NCBI GenBank assembly: GCA_027493875.1
Contig: JAOSJX010000001.1
Span: forward strand, 434,001 to 498,000
From: Deltaproteobacteria bacterium
GTDB taxonomy: Bacteria > Lernaellota > Lernaellaia > JACKCT01
Direction: 5' to 3'
Length of the DNA stretch: 64,000 nucleotides
The notes under the pieces are model-generated. The model was not told the DNA's origin. It searched no databases and saw only the letters and a list, made by a program, of their open reading frames with translations. Position numbers and translations under genes: made by a program. This document shows, piece by piece, positions 22,751 to 33,900 of the stretch. Positions within the stretch are counted from its first letter, which is position 1; each line of letters opens with the position of its first letter.

Positions 22751-22827
22751 CTTCGTGCTTTGTCCTTCGTCCTTTGTCCTTTGTCCTTCGTCCTTTGTCC
22801 TTTGTCCTTTGTCCTTTGTACCTCGTC
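22751..22827. repeat. Heptanucleotide tandem repeat (CTTTGTC/CTTCGTC)
   Basis: Eleven consecutive 7-base units, alternating CTTTGTC and CTTCGTC with two variants at the ends. It sits between converging genes, outside coding sequence, 84 bases after the zinc-ribbon gene stop. Confidence 0.9.
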
Positions 22828-22846
22828 CCTTTTTATCCTTCGTCGT

Positions 22847-24584
22847 TCAGCCTTCAGCCCTCAATTGAAATTCCCTCACCGCGTTCCCGATATTCTCAAT
22901 CACCACGCGGCACGGCTTGTCTCCGCACTTTTTTCCGTCCACCATCGCGTCCGGAGAAAACCGCGACCCGGCGCGCCGGCCGTGCGTTGGACGACGTCGT
23001 TGCCGGCGACGAGCATGATCGTCGCGCGCGGTTCGGCGTCGCCGTCGATCTCGAACGAGATCGACCGGCACGCGGGCGGCAGGACGGCCGAAACAAGCCG
23101 CCCGTCTTGCTGCGTCCATTGCTCGGGAATGTCCGAAGACAGATCGTTCTCGTAGATGACCGGAACGCGGAACATCGCATACCGCGGACGCATCCGCAGC
23201 TCCCCCGTCAGCGGCCTGGGCGCCACCGACAACTCCTTCCACGCGGTAGCGGCGCATCAAACGGCTAGAGAACGCGTCGAACGGCGGTTGCAAATCCGTG
23301 ATGATGCGGTCAAACGCCGCGTCGTCCGCGAGGCGCGCAAACGCGGGCGGCGCGGACCGCCCGGCTTTCTGCGCCTCCGCGACGAACATCCCCTTTGGAT
23401 ACATCGGTTTGCCGGCGAGCCACGAGTAATAAGGATGATCCATCACGTACGTGGTGCCCGCGTCGTCGGCCAGGAGCGCGATGAACTTGTCTCCTGCGTC
23501 ACGGGCGGCGGGTGAAGGGATTTGCGCGAACGGGTTGTAGAGCAGCAGCGCGCATTGCGCCAACATGAAAGGGCGTAACCACGCGCGCTCCATCCGCGCC
23601 GCGAGAACGCACAACGCCACGAACAACGGAATGAAATCGTTGTCGAACCGCCCCACCTTCGCCCACGGCAACATCGCCGCCGGAACGCACGCCGCCGCGA
23701 ATAAGATCCACAGCAGTCCGCGCGGCGGTTTTTCCGGCTGACTTTTTGAAACGAGTGCGGCGAGGACGAGTCCGAGGATCAGCGGCCCGGCCTTCATCGC
23801 AATCGTACCGGCGTCGAAAAGTTTGGACGGTTGCATCTCGTGCGACGCGCCGACGTCAATCGTGTAGAAGAAAAACTGTCCGCCCGTTTTCCACTGATAA
23901 AAAAGCGCCGCCGCGATGCCGGCGACGGCGCATGCCGCGGAAAAGATCAAGCCTGTGCGCCGTTCGCGAAAAATCAGATAAACGCACGCCGCGCCGACGA
24001 AAAAAACGCCGACCTGCTTGCTAAAGGCCGCAAGAACGAGCAACAGTCCCGCGGCCATGAGACGCCCGGGCCGAAGGTCGTCGCGGTCGAGCAGCGTGAA
24101 GGCGCCGAGAGCGAGGACGAGAAACAAACCGTCGAGACGCGCGAGGTCGTACCAAAAGCCTGATGCCGGAAAAAACGCGATGAAAAAGAAGCCCGGCCGT
24201 CGCCGCGTGCGCGAGACCGCTTCCGGCGCGCCGTCCCGCGCGGACGATCAGCGCGGCAATGGCGAACGTGGCGAGAATGGAAAGAACGCGGCACGCGAAA
24301 ATCGAACGCCCGAGCACGGCGACGAACAGCGCGGCGGCGTGGTAGTAGAACGGCGTGTAGAGCAGCGGAACGAAGTTCGGGTCCTGCGCCGGGTCGGGAT
24401 AAATCGGTTGCCCGTCGAGCACACGCAGCGCCGTGAGGAAAAGGTCCCCTTCCTCAAATTCCAACTCGTATGGATACCCGGCCCGCGAAAACGCCACGAA
24501 CGCGAACAGCAATCCGGCGACGACGGCAAATACCAACGCCGCCCGGCGCATCGCCGCATCCACCCGCTCCGGAATCTTCCTCAT
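22847..24584 (-). CDS. GT-C glycosyltransferase-like multi-spanning membrane protein
   Basis: About 579 residues after joining frames near 24170, 23255 and 22965. After a first helix it has the acidic loop EFEEGDLFLTALRVLDG, as in GT39/ArnT-like GT-C enzymes, then about nine membrane helices and a soluble C-terminal domain of about 180 residues ending NAVREFQLRAEG. The start ATG at 24584 is chosen for its position next to the helix-forming sequence. It probably transfers a sugar from a polyprenyl-phosphate carrier at the outer face of the inner membrane. It stands alone in its transcript. Confidence 0.6.
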
Positions 24585-24638
24585 CCGCGCATCATAGCGG
24601 CATTGATTTAGGCACACCACGCGGACAGCGGGCACGCC

Positions 24639-24747
24639 TCATGCGGTATGTGCCTTTGCCAGTTCGCGGTCAACCAACATCGCCGGGACCTGTGCCGGCG
24701 TCACCTTACAGGTGTCGGTGCTCATTTCGTCCGCCAATTCGTTTCAT
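24639..24747 (-). CDS. Possible small protein (low confidence)
   Basis: A very strong ribosome site (GAGGAGGTGAGG) stands 2 bases before an ATG at 24747. In the literal frame only 13 residues follow (MKRIGGRNEHRHL). If one A is an extra base the peptide becomes 35 residues ending AKAHTA. It lies upstream of the GT-C gene (start 24584) on the same strand. No family is recognised. Confidence 0.3.
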
Positions 24748-24874
24748 GTCCTCACCTCCTCAAGCGTCGTAATCCGAGGTCCCGTAGTACGTTCCGTCAA
24801 AGACGAGATCGCTCCGTCCCCACAGGTGAGTGAGACGATAACACTTTCTGAGAGGAGGCGAAACTGCCCGCCTT

Positions 24875-24905
24875 TCTCTGCGACCTCTGCGTTCTCTGCG
24901 TTGGT
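24875..24905 (-). repeat. Short dispersed repeat, CGCAGAG type
   Basis: On the minus strand it reads ACCAACGCAGAGAACGCAGA followed by GGTCGCAGAGA. Related copies are at 44665-44692 and 59301-59326. Confidence 0.6.
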
Positions 24906-24938
24906 AACACCGGGCTCCGGTACGGACGGCGGGAGGTC

Positions 24939-26190
24939 TCAACGCACGAACACGAGCGAGAGCGCGGGCCAGTAGGTGATGATGAGGACCGTGGCGAGGA
25001 GGATGATGAGGAAGGGGATCGTGGCGACGTAGAGCTGCACGACCGGTTTGCGGAAGCGGTAGCTCGCGATGAAGAGGTTCATGCCCACCGGCGGCGTACA
25101 ATAACCGATCTGCATGTTGGCGAGGAAGATGATGCCCAGGTGCACCGGGTCGATGCCGAACTCGCGCGCCATCGGCAACAGCAGCGGCAGCACGATGACG
25201 ATCGCGGAGAAGATATCCAGCATGCACCCGAGAATGAGCAGGAAGATATTGAGCACGACGAGGAACGTGAGCGGGCTGGAGATGTACTGCTTCGTCCACG
25301 CCAGCAGCTTCATCGGCACCTGCGCGTCGATGAGATAGTTGGTGGACGCGTACGACGCGGACAGGATGATGAGGATGCCGCCGACGGAGCACCATGCTGT
25401 CCGTCATCACGCGCGGCAGCTTGCCCAGGTGATTTCGCGGTACACCAGCACCTCGACGACGAAGACGTACATCGCCGTCACCCGCCGCGGCTTCGCTCAC
25501 CGCGAAGTTAGCCGCTGTAGATGCCGCCGAGCACGAGAAACGGCAGCGGAATTTCCCACGCCGCCTCGCGCAGCGCTTCGGCCGCCGCTTTCCATTCGAA
25601 CTTGATGACGGGGATGTCGGCGCCCTTGCCAACGAAAATGCTGTACCCGGAGAGCAGCACCACCATCAGAATGCCGGGCAGCACGCCCGCTTTGAACATA
25701 TCGTCCACGCTCGTCTCGGCGACGATGCCGTAAAGAATAAGCGGGATGGCCGGCGCGAACAAAAAAGCCCCAAACTGCCCGAGGTCGTGAGCAGGCCGAG
25801 ATTGAAATTTTCCAGGTAGCCGTCTTTCTTGATCGCGGGATACAGCAGCCCGCCGAGCGCGACGATCGTCACGCCGGACGCCCCGGTGAACGCGGTGAAA
25901 ATCGCGCACGTCACCAGCGCGACGATGGGCAGTCCGCCCGGCAGCCAGCCGAACAGCGCGCGCGAAACCTTCACGAGCCGCGTCGGCGCGCCGGACTCGC
26001 CCATCAGGTAGCCGGCGAACGTGAACAGCGGAATCACGAGCAGCACCGGCGTGTCGGTAATGCGGTAGATCTCGATGGCCACGACGGACAGGTCGATGTC
26101 CGCGGAGTGGAAACCCCAGATCGCGCTCATCGCGATCACCGCGAAGAGCGGCGCGCCGGCCACCGCCATGACGAGAAGAAGCGCCGGCAC
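24939..26190 (-). CDS. dctM: TRAP transporter large permease
   Basis: About 417 residues; frames change near 25770, 25508 and 25400. The 12-helix DctM family is recognised from ALFGWLPGGLPIVAL, AFTGASGVTIVALGGLLYPA, and the C-terminal LGIIFLANMQIGYCTPPVGMNLF. Together with DctQ and DctP it imports organic acids or similar solutes driven by an ion gradient. GTG start at 26190 follows directly on the dctQ stop TAG. The substrate is not predictable. Confidence 0.9.
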
Positions 26191-26720
26191 CTACGCGCCC
26201 TCCCGTCTTTCGCCGGCGGTTCTTTTCCGCGGATTGCCTCGCCGAGATGCACGACGAAATAGCGCGCGTAACGCAGCGCGATCACCGTAAAGGCCAGGGG
26301 GATAATGGACTCGAGAATCCACGACGGCACGTCGCCGAATCCGGTGGTGCCGCTGTCCATTTCGTCCAGGATGAAGCGCACGCCGGCGTAAGCCACGATG
26401 CCCGACGCAACCAGGGTGAAGGCGTCGGTGACCACGCGCACCGCGGACGCGCAGCGCGGCGCGATGAATTTCGAGACGATGTCGATGGTGATGTGCCGGT
26501 CGCGGCGCGTCGCGACGACCGCGCCCCACAATCCCACCCACAACACCAGATGGCGCAGCAGCGCGTCCGCCCAGAGAATGCCTTGATCGAAGAAGTTGCG
26601 GAGGAGGATCTGCGCGAAGGCCGTGACGATCATCGTGCCGAGCAGCACGCCCAGAAAGGCGTCCTCGGCGCGATGCACCGCGCGCATGAAGCCCGGCGCT
26701 TCGTGAGCCTCCGTCGCCAA
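26191..26720 (-). CDS. dctQ: TRAP transporter small permease
   Basis: About 176 residues with four membrane helices and the DctQ features HRAEDAFLG near the start and WADALLRHLVLWVGLWGA. The frame changes near 26236 (after RGKEP), which moves the end to TAG at 26191, just before dctM. The start is TTG at 26720 or the ATG 33 bases on; the latter begins MRAVHRAED as in many family members. It forms the membrane complex with DctM. Confidence 0.88.
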
Positions 26721-26721
26721 A

Positions 26722-27723
26722 TTAATTTCCGCCGCGGTAGGCGTCGATCGTTCCGCGCACCTTGTCGATCAGCGACCGCGAAAAGAGATTCTTGGCCACG
26801 AGCTTGTCGATGGCCGTGTCGGCGACGCTTTGAATCGACTTGTTTTGCGCGTCGCTCGGCATGAAAAGTAAGGCCCTGCTTGCGCAGCGTATCCAGCGCC
26901 TCGCGGTTCGCCTGACGCACGGAGCTGTTCACCTCCGAAAGATGCTTCCGGAGGATCTTGCGGACGGTCTCGCGGTCGCCTTCCGGCACTTTCGACCACG
27001 CCTTATCCGAGAGCGCGAAGACGCTGTAGGTGTAGAGCAGCGGACGGTCGAGCACGTACTTCGCCTTGGTGAACCACTGGAGCGTCACCGTGCCGATCGG
27101 CGAGTTGGCGTAGGTGTCCACGAGGCCGGTGCGCAATCCGGTCAGCACGTCCGGCAACGGCAGCGGCACGGGCGAGACGCCGATGGTTTCGAACACCGCC
27201 TGCCCGATCGGATCGTTTTCCGGAATCCAGACCTTCTTTCCTTTCAGGTCGTCCATGGTCCGCAATTCCGAGTCGGACATCATGTAGACGAACCCGATCT
27301 CCATCACGATGATCGGTTCGTACCCCTTTTCCGACAGGCCTTTCACGATGATCGGATCGATTGCGCGCGGACGTGGTCCACCTCGTCGTAGTCGCTGAAC
27401 AGCATCGGCAGGCTCATCACCTGAAAGTCGCGATAGACCTCCGAGATGCCGCCCGCGGTGAATGTCGCGCCGTGGATCTGCCCGACCTTCATCTTCTTGA
27501 GCACGGCGCTGTCCGTGCCCATCACGCCGCCGGGATAGAACTTCAACTCGACGCGTCCGCCGGTGGCGGACTTGATTTCCGCGTCCGCGGCGCGAAACGC
27601 CTTCGCGAGCGACGTGCCGTCGGGCGAAATGGTGGCGATCTTCAACGTCGTTCCCGCGGCCGCCGGGACGGCCAACGCGAGTGCGGCGGCGAGAACAAAT
27701 ACGATCCATCGGAACCGGGTCAT
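26722..27723 (-). CDS. dctP: TRAP transporter solute-binding protein
   Basis: About 333 residues after joining frames near 27360 and 26866. Signal peptide cleaved after AAAG region (ALAVPAAAG), then the DctP fold: GGVMGTDSAVLKKMKVGQI, MSDSELRTMDDLKGKKVW (conserved Arg), DVLTGLRTGLVDTYANSP. ATG at 27723 has AGGGAGG six bases upstream. It captures the substrate in the periplasm for DctQM; family sequence features suggest C4-dicarboxylate-like or other carboxylate ligands, without certainty. It follows the TatT lipoprotein and ends two bases before the dctQ start. Confidence 0.92.
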
Positions 27724-27740
27724 CACGAGCCTCCCTATCG

Positions 27741-28610
27741 TCAAAAATGTCGTCGGCCTCGGCGAGTATGCGTTCGGCTTCACGCCGGGCCAGGGTGTTT
27801 ACGAGCGTCAATTCCGGCAGCGCATCGGGCGGCGTCGCCAGGGCCGCATTCAAAAGCCGGTCGTGCAGTTCGCGGTCGAACGCCGGCCGCGCGTAGTATC
27901 GCGCGTACATCGTATACGCCGGCAGGAACAAACCGTGCCCGACCTTCAGTGCGGCTTCGAACTCGCGCTTCGCGTCCTCGGGCCGCCCGCCGAGGGCCGG
28001 CGGCAACAGGCCGTAGAGCACGCCCATATAAATGTGGGGCGTACCGTATTCATAGGTGTCGTTGATCTCGAGCAACCGCTCGGCCAGGATTTGCACCTTG
28101 GCCAGATCGGCGATGGCGTCGGTATCATCGGTGTGCGCGGCGATCCAACCGGCCCACGCGCCGATCAGCGCCGAGAGCATTTCCTCGTCGCCGTCCTCGA
28201 ACTCCTTCACGCACGGCTCGAACGTGGAGAACGGCCTGGCGTGCGTTTCGGCGAAGCAGTCATATTCTTCAGAGGCCGCGCGCACCGCATAGTCGAGCGC
28301 CCGGTTCGACAGCAACTTGGCGCGCTCCCGGATCTTCGCCCGCGACGAAGGCCGAGTTATAAGCCGTGTAGAGCTTGGCCGCGGCCAAGAGCAAATCCTC
28401 GTCGTCAGGATCCTTTTCGATCAAGCCGTCGAGCATCAACAAGAACGGCGGCGCGCCGTCGCGCACGAGTTCGGGGTCCGGCTGCTTCATGACGGCCGTG
28501 GACAGGCTGTCGGCAAAGCCGGAAACGATTCCGCCGCACCCTGAAACGAGAGCAACCACAAGGGCGGCTAAGACGGGTAAATGATAGGGAAATTCCCTTT
28601 TTCGGCCCAT
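27741..28610 (-). CDS. TRAP-associated TatT lipoprotein (T-component)
   Basis: About 289 residues; frame change near 28335. Signal peptide ends VSGC-G (lipobox) from ATG at 28610. The rest is alpha-helical (EKDPDDEDLLLAAAKLYTAYNSAF, GALIGAWAGW-type helices), matching the TatT (TP0956) family of TPR-like trimers that pair with TRAP binding proteins (TatP-T) in the periplasm. With one more T at 27744-27748 the frame stops at TGA 27741 just before the dctP ribosome site; as written it runs on into dctP, which I take as an indel. Confidence 0.8.
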
Positions 28611-28684
28611 GAAAATCCGTGCTCCCAACCCCAAGCGCCCTCATACTAGAAGGAAATTCTCGGCCCTGTCAAAGCCGCGCGAGA

Positions 28685-28714
28685 CAAAAAAGCCCGGCCG
28701 ATCGTGGCCGGGCT
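28685..28714 (-). terminator. Intrinsic terminator after lpxC
   Basis: Stem AGCCCGGCC (28691-28699) with GGCCGGGCT (28706-28714), followed on the minus strand by TTTTTT. It lies 23 bases after the lpxC stop. Confidence 0.85.
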
Positions 28715-28736
28715 TACGGAGGTATGACGGATACGC

Positions 28737-29646
28737 TTAACGCGCCCAGGCGGCGACGGCCACCTCGGCGGCAAAGCTTTGCTCGTCTTCGGAGGGAAAT
28801 TCCGCGACGCGCCAATTCGCGCGCTCGCTCATCAGCTTGCGCGCGAGACGATTATTCAAACCGTGACCGGAACGATAGGCGACGAGGCGTCCCAGGATCG
28901 GCATCCCCACGAGATGCAGGTCGCCGATGGCGTCGAGCACCTTGTGGCGCACAAACTCATCCTGGAAACGCAGCCCGCCCTTGTTGATGACCGAATACTG
29001 GCCGAGCACAACGGCGTTGCCGAGGTTGCCCCCGCGGCAAAGCCGTTGGCTTTGAGCGTGTTGATCTCGGCCAGAAATCCAAAGGTACGCGCCGGGGCGA
29101 TCTCCTCACGATAATTCTTCGGCGTCAGATCGAAGGCGATGCGCTGCTTCTTGATCGCCGGATGTTCGAAGTCGATCTCGTATTCCACGCGGAAGCCGTC
29201 GTGCGGATAAAGCGCGGCCAGCTTGCCCGCCTCGCGAATGACCGTCGGGCGCGTGACGACGAGATAGCGCCGCAGTTTGGACTGGCGCTTGAGACCCACC
29301 GCGTCGATGAGGTGCGCGAAGGGCGCGGCGGACCCGTCCATGATCGGGATTTCCTCGCCGTCCACTTCGACCACGGCGTTGTCCACGCCCATGCCGACAA
29401 GCGCCGACACCAAATGCTCGACGGTCGCAATATTCCATCCCGGCCCGGCGATGGTGGTCGCCAAGCTCGTTCCCGAGACGGTTTCGGACCGGCCTTCACG
29501 CGCTTGCGTCCGGGCAGGTCGGTTCGGACAAATTGGATGCCCGAATCCGGCGGTGCCGGAAGAACGCGGACGTTGACCTCCCGGCCGCTGTGCAGACCGA
29601 CGTCCCGGCAGGTGAACGCGTCGTTTAAGGTATGCTGAAAACGCAT
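28737..29646 (-). CDS. lpxC: UDP-3-O-acyl-N-acetylglucosamine deacetylase
   Basis: About 303 residues after joining frames near 29470 and 29045. It starts MRFQHTLNDAFTCRDVGLHSG, has TVEHLVSAL (zinc-binding His), TFGFLAEI and the second zinc site H-K-V-L-D-A-I-G-D-L, the LpxC hallmarks. It catalyses the committed step of lipid A synthesis, so the organism makes lipopolysaccharide. It is a single gene with its own terminator and an AT-rich upstream spacer. Confidence 0.95.
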
Positions 29647-29998
29647 CAACGGAGCCCCTGGAAAAATTTCAGGAAACGATGGAAACCACCAATTCAAACG
29701 AGGAACGGTACATCAGTGCCTTCTCCTCGGTTCCTGGTAACGCAATCGGCATGCCATGATGCCATCAGATTTTCGACGCGCCCAATCGAGAAAATTCCAT
29801 CGTTTTATCATATAATTATCGACTTCCAGGCGACGATTTACCGCAAAGAGCTGGTACCCCTCAAAGTACTGTTTTGCGGCTTTTTAGCAACACTGTTGTC
29901 GCGAGAAAGATACGAAAATCGAGCGTTGCGACCACGACAATAGAAAATAAAGAAATAAACTAGGGGCTCCTCCTGGCGGCGACACTATGTCAATGAAA
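29647..29998. other. 352-base AT-rich spacer upstream of lpxC
   Basis: It separates lpxC from the end of the HExxH gene. It is clearly more AT-rich than its surroundings and presumably contains the lpxC promoter, but I see no clear -35/-10 pair, gene or RNA in it. Confidence 0.5.
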
Positions 29999-31144
29999 TT
30001 ACTGATATTTCCAATCGTCGCATTTCCGCGTCATGTCAGGACGCTCACGACCGAAATCGTCGATAGCCATTTCTGCGTGCGGACTCACCGCGAAGGCCTC
30101 GCGCGCCCCGTTCCAATAGTCCACCGCCGCGCGCCGGCCGATCTCGTCATGCCGGAACGCGGATGCCTCGTCGTCCGTCACGCCGACGCCCAGCGCCCGG
30201 GTGAGTCCGCGGCGAAAAAGCGCTCGGTCATGCTCGTCGCATCCTGTCCGTTCCGCCCGGTAGACGATCGACGCGGCGATTTTCCGAAGGGACAGCAGCG
30301 TCACGGCGCGCGAGGCGGGATCGTCCGCCGTTCCCTGGCACCGGAAAGCGGCGGCCTCGTGGCGTCGGCGCGTGGCCGGCCAAGGCGCGTCATACCACGT
30401 CTCAAGCAGCGCGTGTCCGACTTCGTGAAGAACTTCGCCTGCCGTGGCATATCGCGACACGACGATACGGACGTCACGTCCCGGAATCAGCGCGTAGCAT
30501 GCGGACTCACCGGAGCCGCGCGCTCCCGGGTGGGTCCGCACCCGCGACGCCTCGCGGGATAAACCGACCTCGCGCGCCACGCGACGCAACACCATGCCGA
30601 CGTCCGTCGTGTTCAGCGAACCCACAAGAAGCGGTGGCAGGTCGGCTCGCGTCAGGCCCGGCGCACGCTCACCGGTGAGCACGCGCAAGAGGGCTTGGAG
30701 ATCGAGATCCGTCTCATTGAGAAAGCGGCGGCATTCGGCGACCGTGTCGGGCGGCGGGTCGTGATCGAGGCCGATCCGGCGCTCCGCGTGCTCACTCGCC
30801 GCGATGATTTGTTCCGCCAAAGGGCGCGTCTCCTCGTTCACGCGCGCTTCCTCCCTATAGACCGCGATCCGACCGGACCGGTCCGGGGCTTCAACGAGGC
30901 GTGTGAACAGATCGACCGGGTTCTGCGCCCGTGCCCATTGCGTCCGAAGTTCAAGCGTTTGCGCGATGATGTACTGATCGATGAGGAACTCTTCCAGCCG
31001 TGCGGGGAGTGAATCCTCGGCGCGTTTCGCCGCGCGAACGCGTTCGATGCAGCGAGTCGTCAGAACGTCCGCGAAGCGGCCGTACAGATCGTGGGCGCCG
31101 GGAGTCCATTGACCGATATGTCGTCGAAACGCGCGGTCCACCAA
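29999..31144 (-). CDS. Predicted zinc metallopeptidase-like protein (HExxH)
   Basis: About 380 residues, largely alpha-helical by composition. The motif V-L-H-E-V-G-H-A-L-L-E at about residue 250 is an HExxH zinc site; the pattern HExGHALxE resembles the M32 carboxypeptidase site, but the rest is not recognised as M32. It follows the SDR gene in the same direction; as written the SDR-distal frame is open upstream without a good start, so TTG/GTG at 31144/31141 is a tentative choice. The C terminus is KCDDWKYQ. Function not assigned; a peptidase role is an inference. Confidence 0.5.
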   Translation of the reverse strand: MVDRAFRRHIGQWTPGAHDLYGRFADVLTTRCIERVRAAKRAEDSLPARLEEFLIDQYIIAQTLELRTQWARAQNPVDLFTRLVEAPDRSGRIAVYREEARVNEETRPLAEQIIAASEHAERRIGLDHDPPPDTVAECRRFLNETDLDLQALLRVLTGERAPGLTRADLPPLLVGSLNTTDVGMVLRRVAREVGLSREASRVRTHPGARGSGESACYALIPGRDVRIVVSRYATAGEVLHEVGHALLETWYDAPWPATRRRHEAAAFRCQGTADDPASRAVTLLSLRKIAASIVYRAERTGCDEHDRALFRRGLTRALGVGVTDDEASAFRHDEIGRRAAVDYWNGAREAFAVSPHAEMAIDDFGRERPDMTRKCDDWKYQ

Positions 31145-31199
31145 CTCGAAACGCAGGATCGCGGCGCGGGCGGCGATGTCCGCGACGCCCCCGAGCGGT

Positions 31200-31954
<755 letters not shown>

Positions 31955-32183
31955 GTGTTCTCCTTTTTTTTATTGAAGTCCGTTCGACCGAGTTTGGCAT
32001 GAGTGTTGATCGTCGGCAACTCAAAGAAATCGCGCGGGAGCCTACTGCCGGGCGCAAAAATAAATTGGCGACTGTCCTGTGTTACCCCTAGAAATAGGTG
32101 ACTGTCCCCTGTTTCTCTTCTCCGACGGAAACGTCTTGTCGCCCGAGCGCGAACGAGTTGGGGTGCGGAAGTGAGCGTCTGAG

Positions 32184-32241
32184 GGAAACGTCAAAAAAGC
32201 CCGAAAGCGCAGATTTAATGGGTGACTGTCCCGCGTTTTCC
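32184..32241. repeat. 58-bp direct repeat, copy 1
   Basis: It begins GGAAACGTCAAAAAAGCCCG and ends GTCCCGCGTTTTCC. It is identical to 32315-32372, 131 bases apart start to start. Each copy contains the TGGGTGACTGTCCC motif. Confidence 0.9.
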
Positions 32242-32314
32242 AGAACGTCCCCACGCACTTCAGGCATACGTTGAACGGATTCGGCGTCCCGTCCGCGTAG
32301 CACTGCCCCCCGAA

Positions 32315-32372
32315 GGAAACGTCAAAAAAGCCCGAAAGCGCAGATTTAATGGGTGACTGTCCCGCGTTTTCC
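32315..32372. repeat. 58-bp direct repeat, copy 2
   Basis: Exact copy of 32184-32241. It ends 40 bases before the stop of the AT-rich gene, at the border between high-GC and low-GC sequence. Confidence 0.9.
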
Positions 32373-32411
32373 CTTTGAACATTTTTTTATCTCCATATTT
32401 TAGATACCATA

Positions 32412-33721
32412 CTAATCCGCATTTCTGTATATTTTTCGCTTTTTTATGGCCGCGCTAATTTTTAATGCTTCCGCATCGTATTGATTACGGATCCTTGCTT
32501 CATCAAGTATACCTATAATTTCTTGATTTCCTGCAAAGGCTATAGCTGAATAGACTTGCTCTGCGAAATTAGCCATTGCGTCGTCAGAAATCTCAATTGC
32601 TGATCTTTGGGCAATTTGGCGCAAGTGGCCTGACGCACGGATTTTGGATATTTCCCTGAATTCATCTAATGTTTTTACATCGCGCCTATAGAATTTATTT
32701 TGACTATATACAATTATTGCTAAGCTTTCATACATCGTCACTATTGCTTTCAATATGTCACTATTTTCGAGACACCCGTTGTCTTGATGCAAGAGCAAAA
32801 TTAATTTGTTTCCTGCAATATTGCTTCCGGTATATCCAAGCGCTCTAATAAAGAAACCGACATCTTTGACGCCAAGCTTACATCTCATGATTTTATCATT
32901 CATTTCCGATATTATATTAATAGCATTTGAACCGGCAAAATATCGACACCAGGAAAATCGTTGTGATTCTGGAAACTCCGGATGCATATATACATTAAGC
33001 GCTTGTTCAGGTGTGTAGGAACGAAGCTCAAATGACAATGGCGTAGAAAACATCTCGACAGCAATACTGGTCGCAATAGATGCAAAGCAATCGCGAGCCA
33101 GTACATCGGCAGATTTAGTATTTTGTCTTGAATAGTTTTTGGCAAGATCGTTTAAATAACTACGCGTATCGGTAGCCCCGGAAGAACCAAGGCTTAGCAT
33201 ACTATAGCGCGTCAAGGCAAATGGACTAACATAAATGTCATTCTCATTTTTTTGCGAATTGGAGAAATTGCTCCAATGTTCGATATGGCTACCTTGCTTC
33301 AGGAATTCAATTGCATGAGAATTATCGTTAAATGACATAATTGCCAGCCCTGCAAAAACAGCTTTAATTTCTCTTTTATTCACCATGGTACTTGGGCCAG
33401 CAATATACTCCTGCACCCGAGAGGCGAGAAACAAAAACTTTTTTCTGTGCCAATACGACCAATCTGGCGATACAGCTCTGCTCTTTCGCTAAGTTCTCTA
33501 CTTTTCTTTACTAACTCAATAAGTGATGACAAATCGTTCGTTGGACGTTCTTCTAGTTCAGCAGTCTTCTTGGCATCAAATTGGTTATTGGCTAAAGTGT
33601 TACCATGGGAAGGGGAAGGAGTATGATCAGCGATGTTGTAGCCCTGCGTGCAAGCTAGATTATGAGATAGCGCAACGATAAAGAAGAGTCCGATTGAACC
33701 TGCGATTGTCTTGCGTCGCAA
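32412..33721 (-). CDS. AT-rich exported protein of unknown function, likely acquired
   Basis: About 436 residues after joining frames near 33430. A signal peptide or lipoprotein signal (IGLFFIVALSHNLAC) starts at 33721; the N-terminal 90 residues are polar with a coiled-coil-like stretch, the rest is helical and rich in Ser, Asn, Ile and Lys. No family is recognised. Base composition and codon use (many AT-ending codons such as AAA, ATA, TTA) differ sharply from the neighbours, and the 58-bp repeats lie at its 3' border, so horizontal transfer is likely. Confidence 0.55.
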
Positions 33722-33900
33722 GAATAAGGATGAAAAAAACGATCGGATAAGTATGAGGCTAAATAATAGAAGAAATTCGAGAATCGCAAAGCGCTATGAT
33801 AGAGCGTCATTTAGAAACTCCTTCCCGCCGTGCATAGCACAATTCCAGGGTTATTGCTTTTGCGAAAGATCCAAAGGGAATATCTATTTGCAATAATATT

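Larger units (their letters stand above)
24585..24938. other. 354-base spacer between the TRAP genes and the GT-C gene
   Basis: It holds the possible small ORF at 24639-24747 and a CGCAGAG-type short repeat at 24875-24905 (minus orientation). I see no RNA gene or convincing promoter. Confidence 0.5.
31955..32411. other. 457-base repeat-rich spacer
   Basis: It holds four copies of a TGACTGTCC-centred motif (about 32065, 32099, 32223 and 32354) and a 58-base direct repeat. No gene or RNA is recognised. Confidence 0.6.

Noticed and set aside
26630..28315. A single frame joining the TatT lipoprotein with the DctP and DctQ regions
   Set aside because: The dctP start with its ribosome site and signal peptide lies in another frame; the joined frame is an indel effect.
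32184..32372. Two 58-bp repeats as a short CRISPR
   Set aside because: Only two units, 73-base gap, no palindrome typical of CRISPR and no cas genes.
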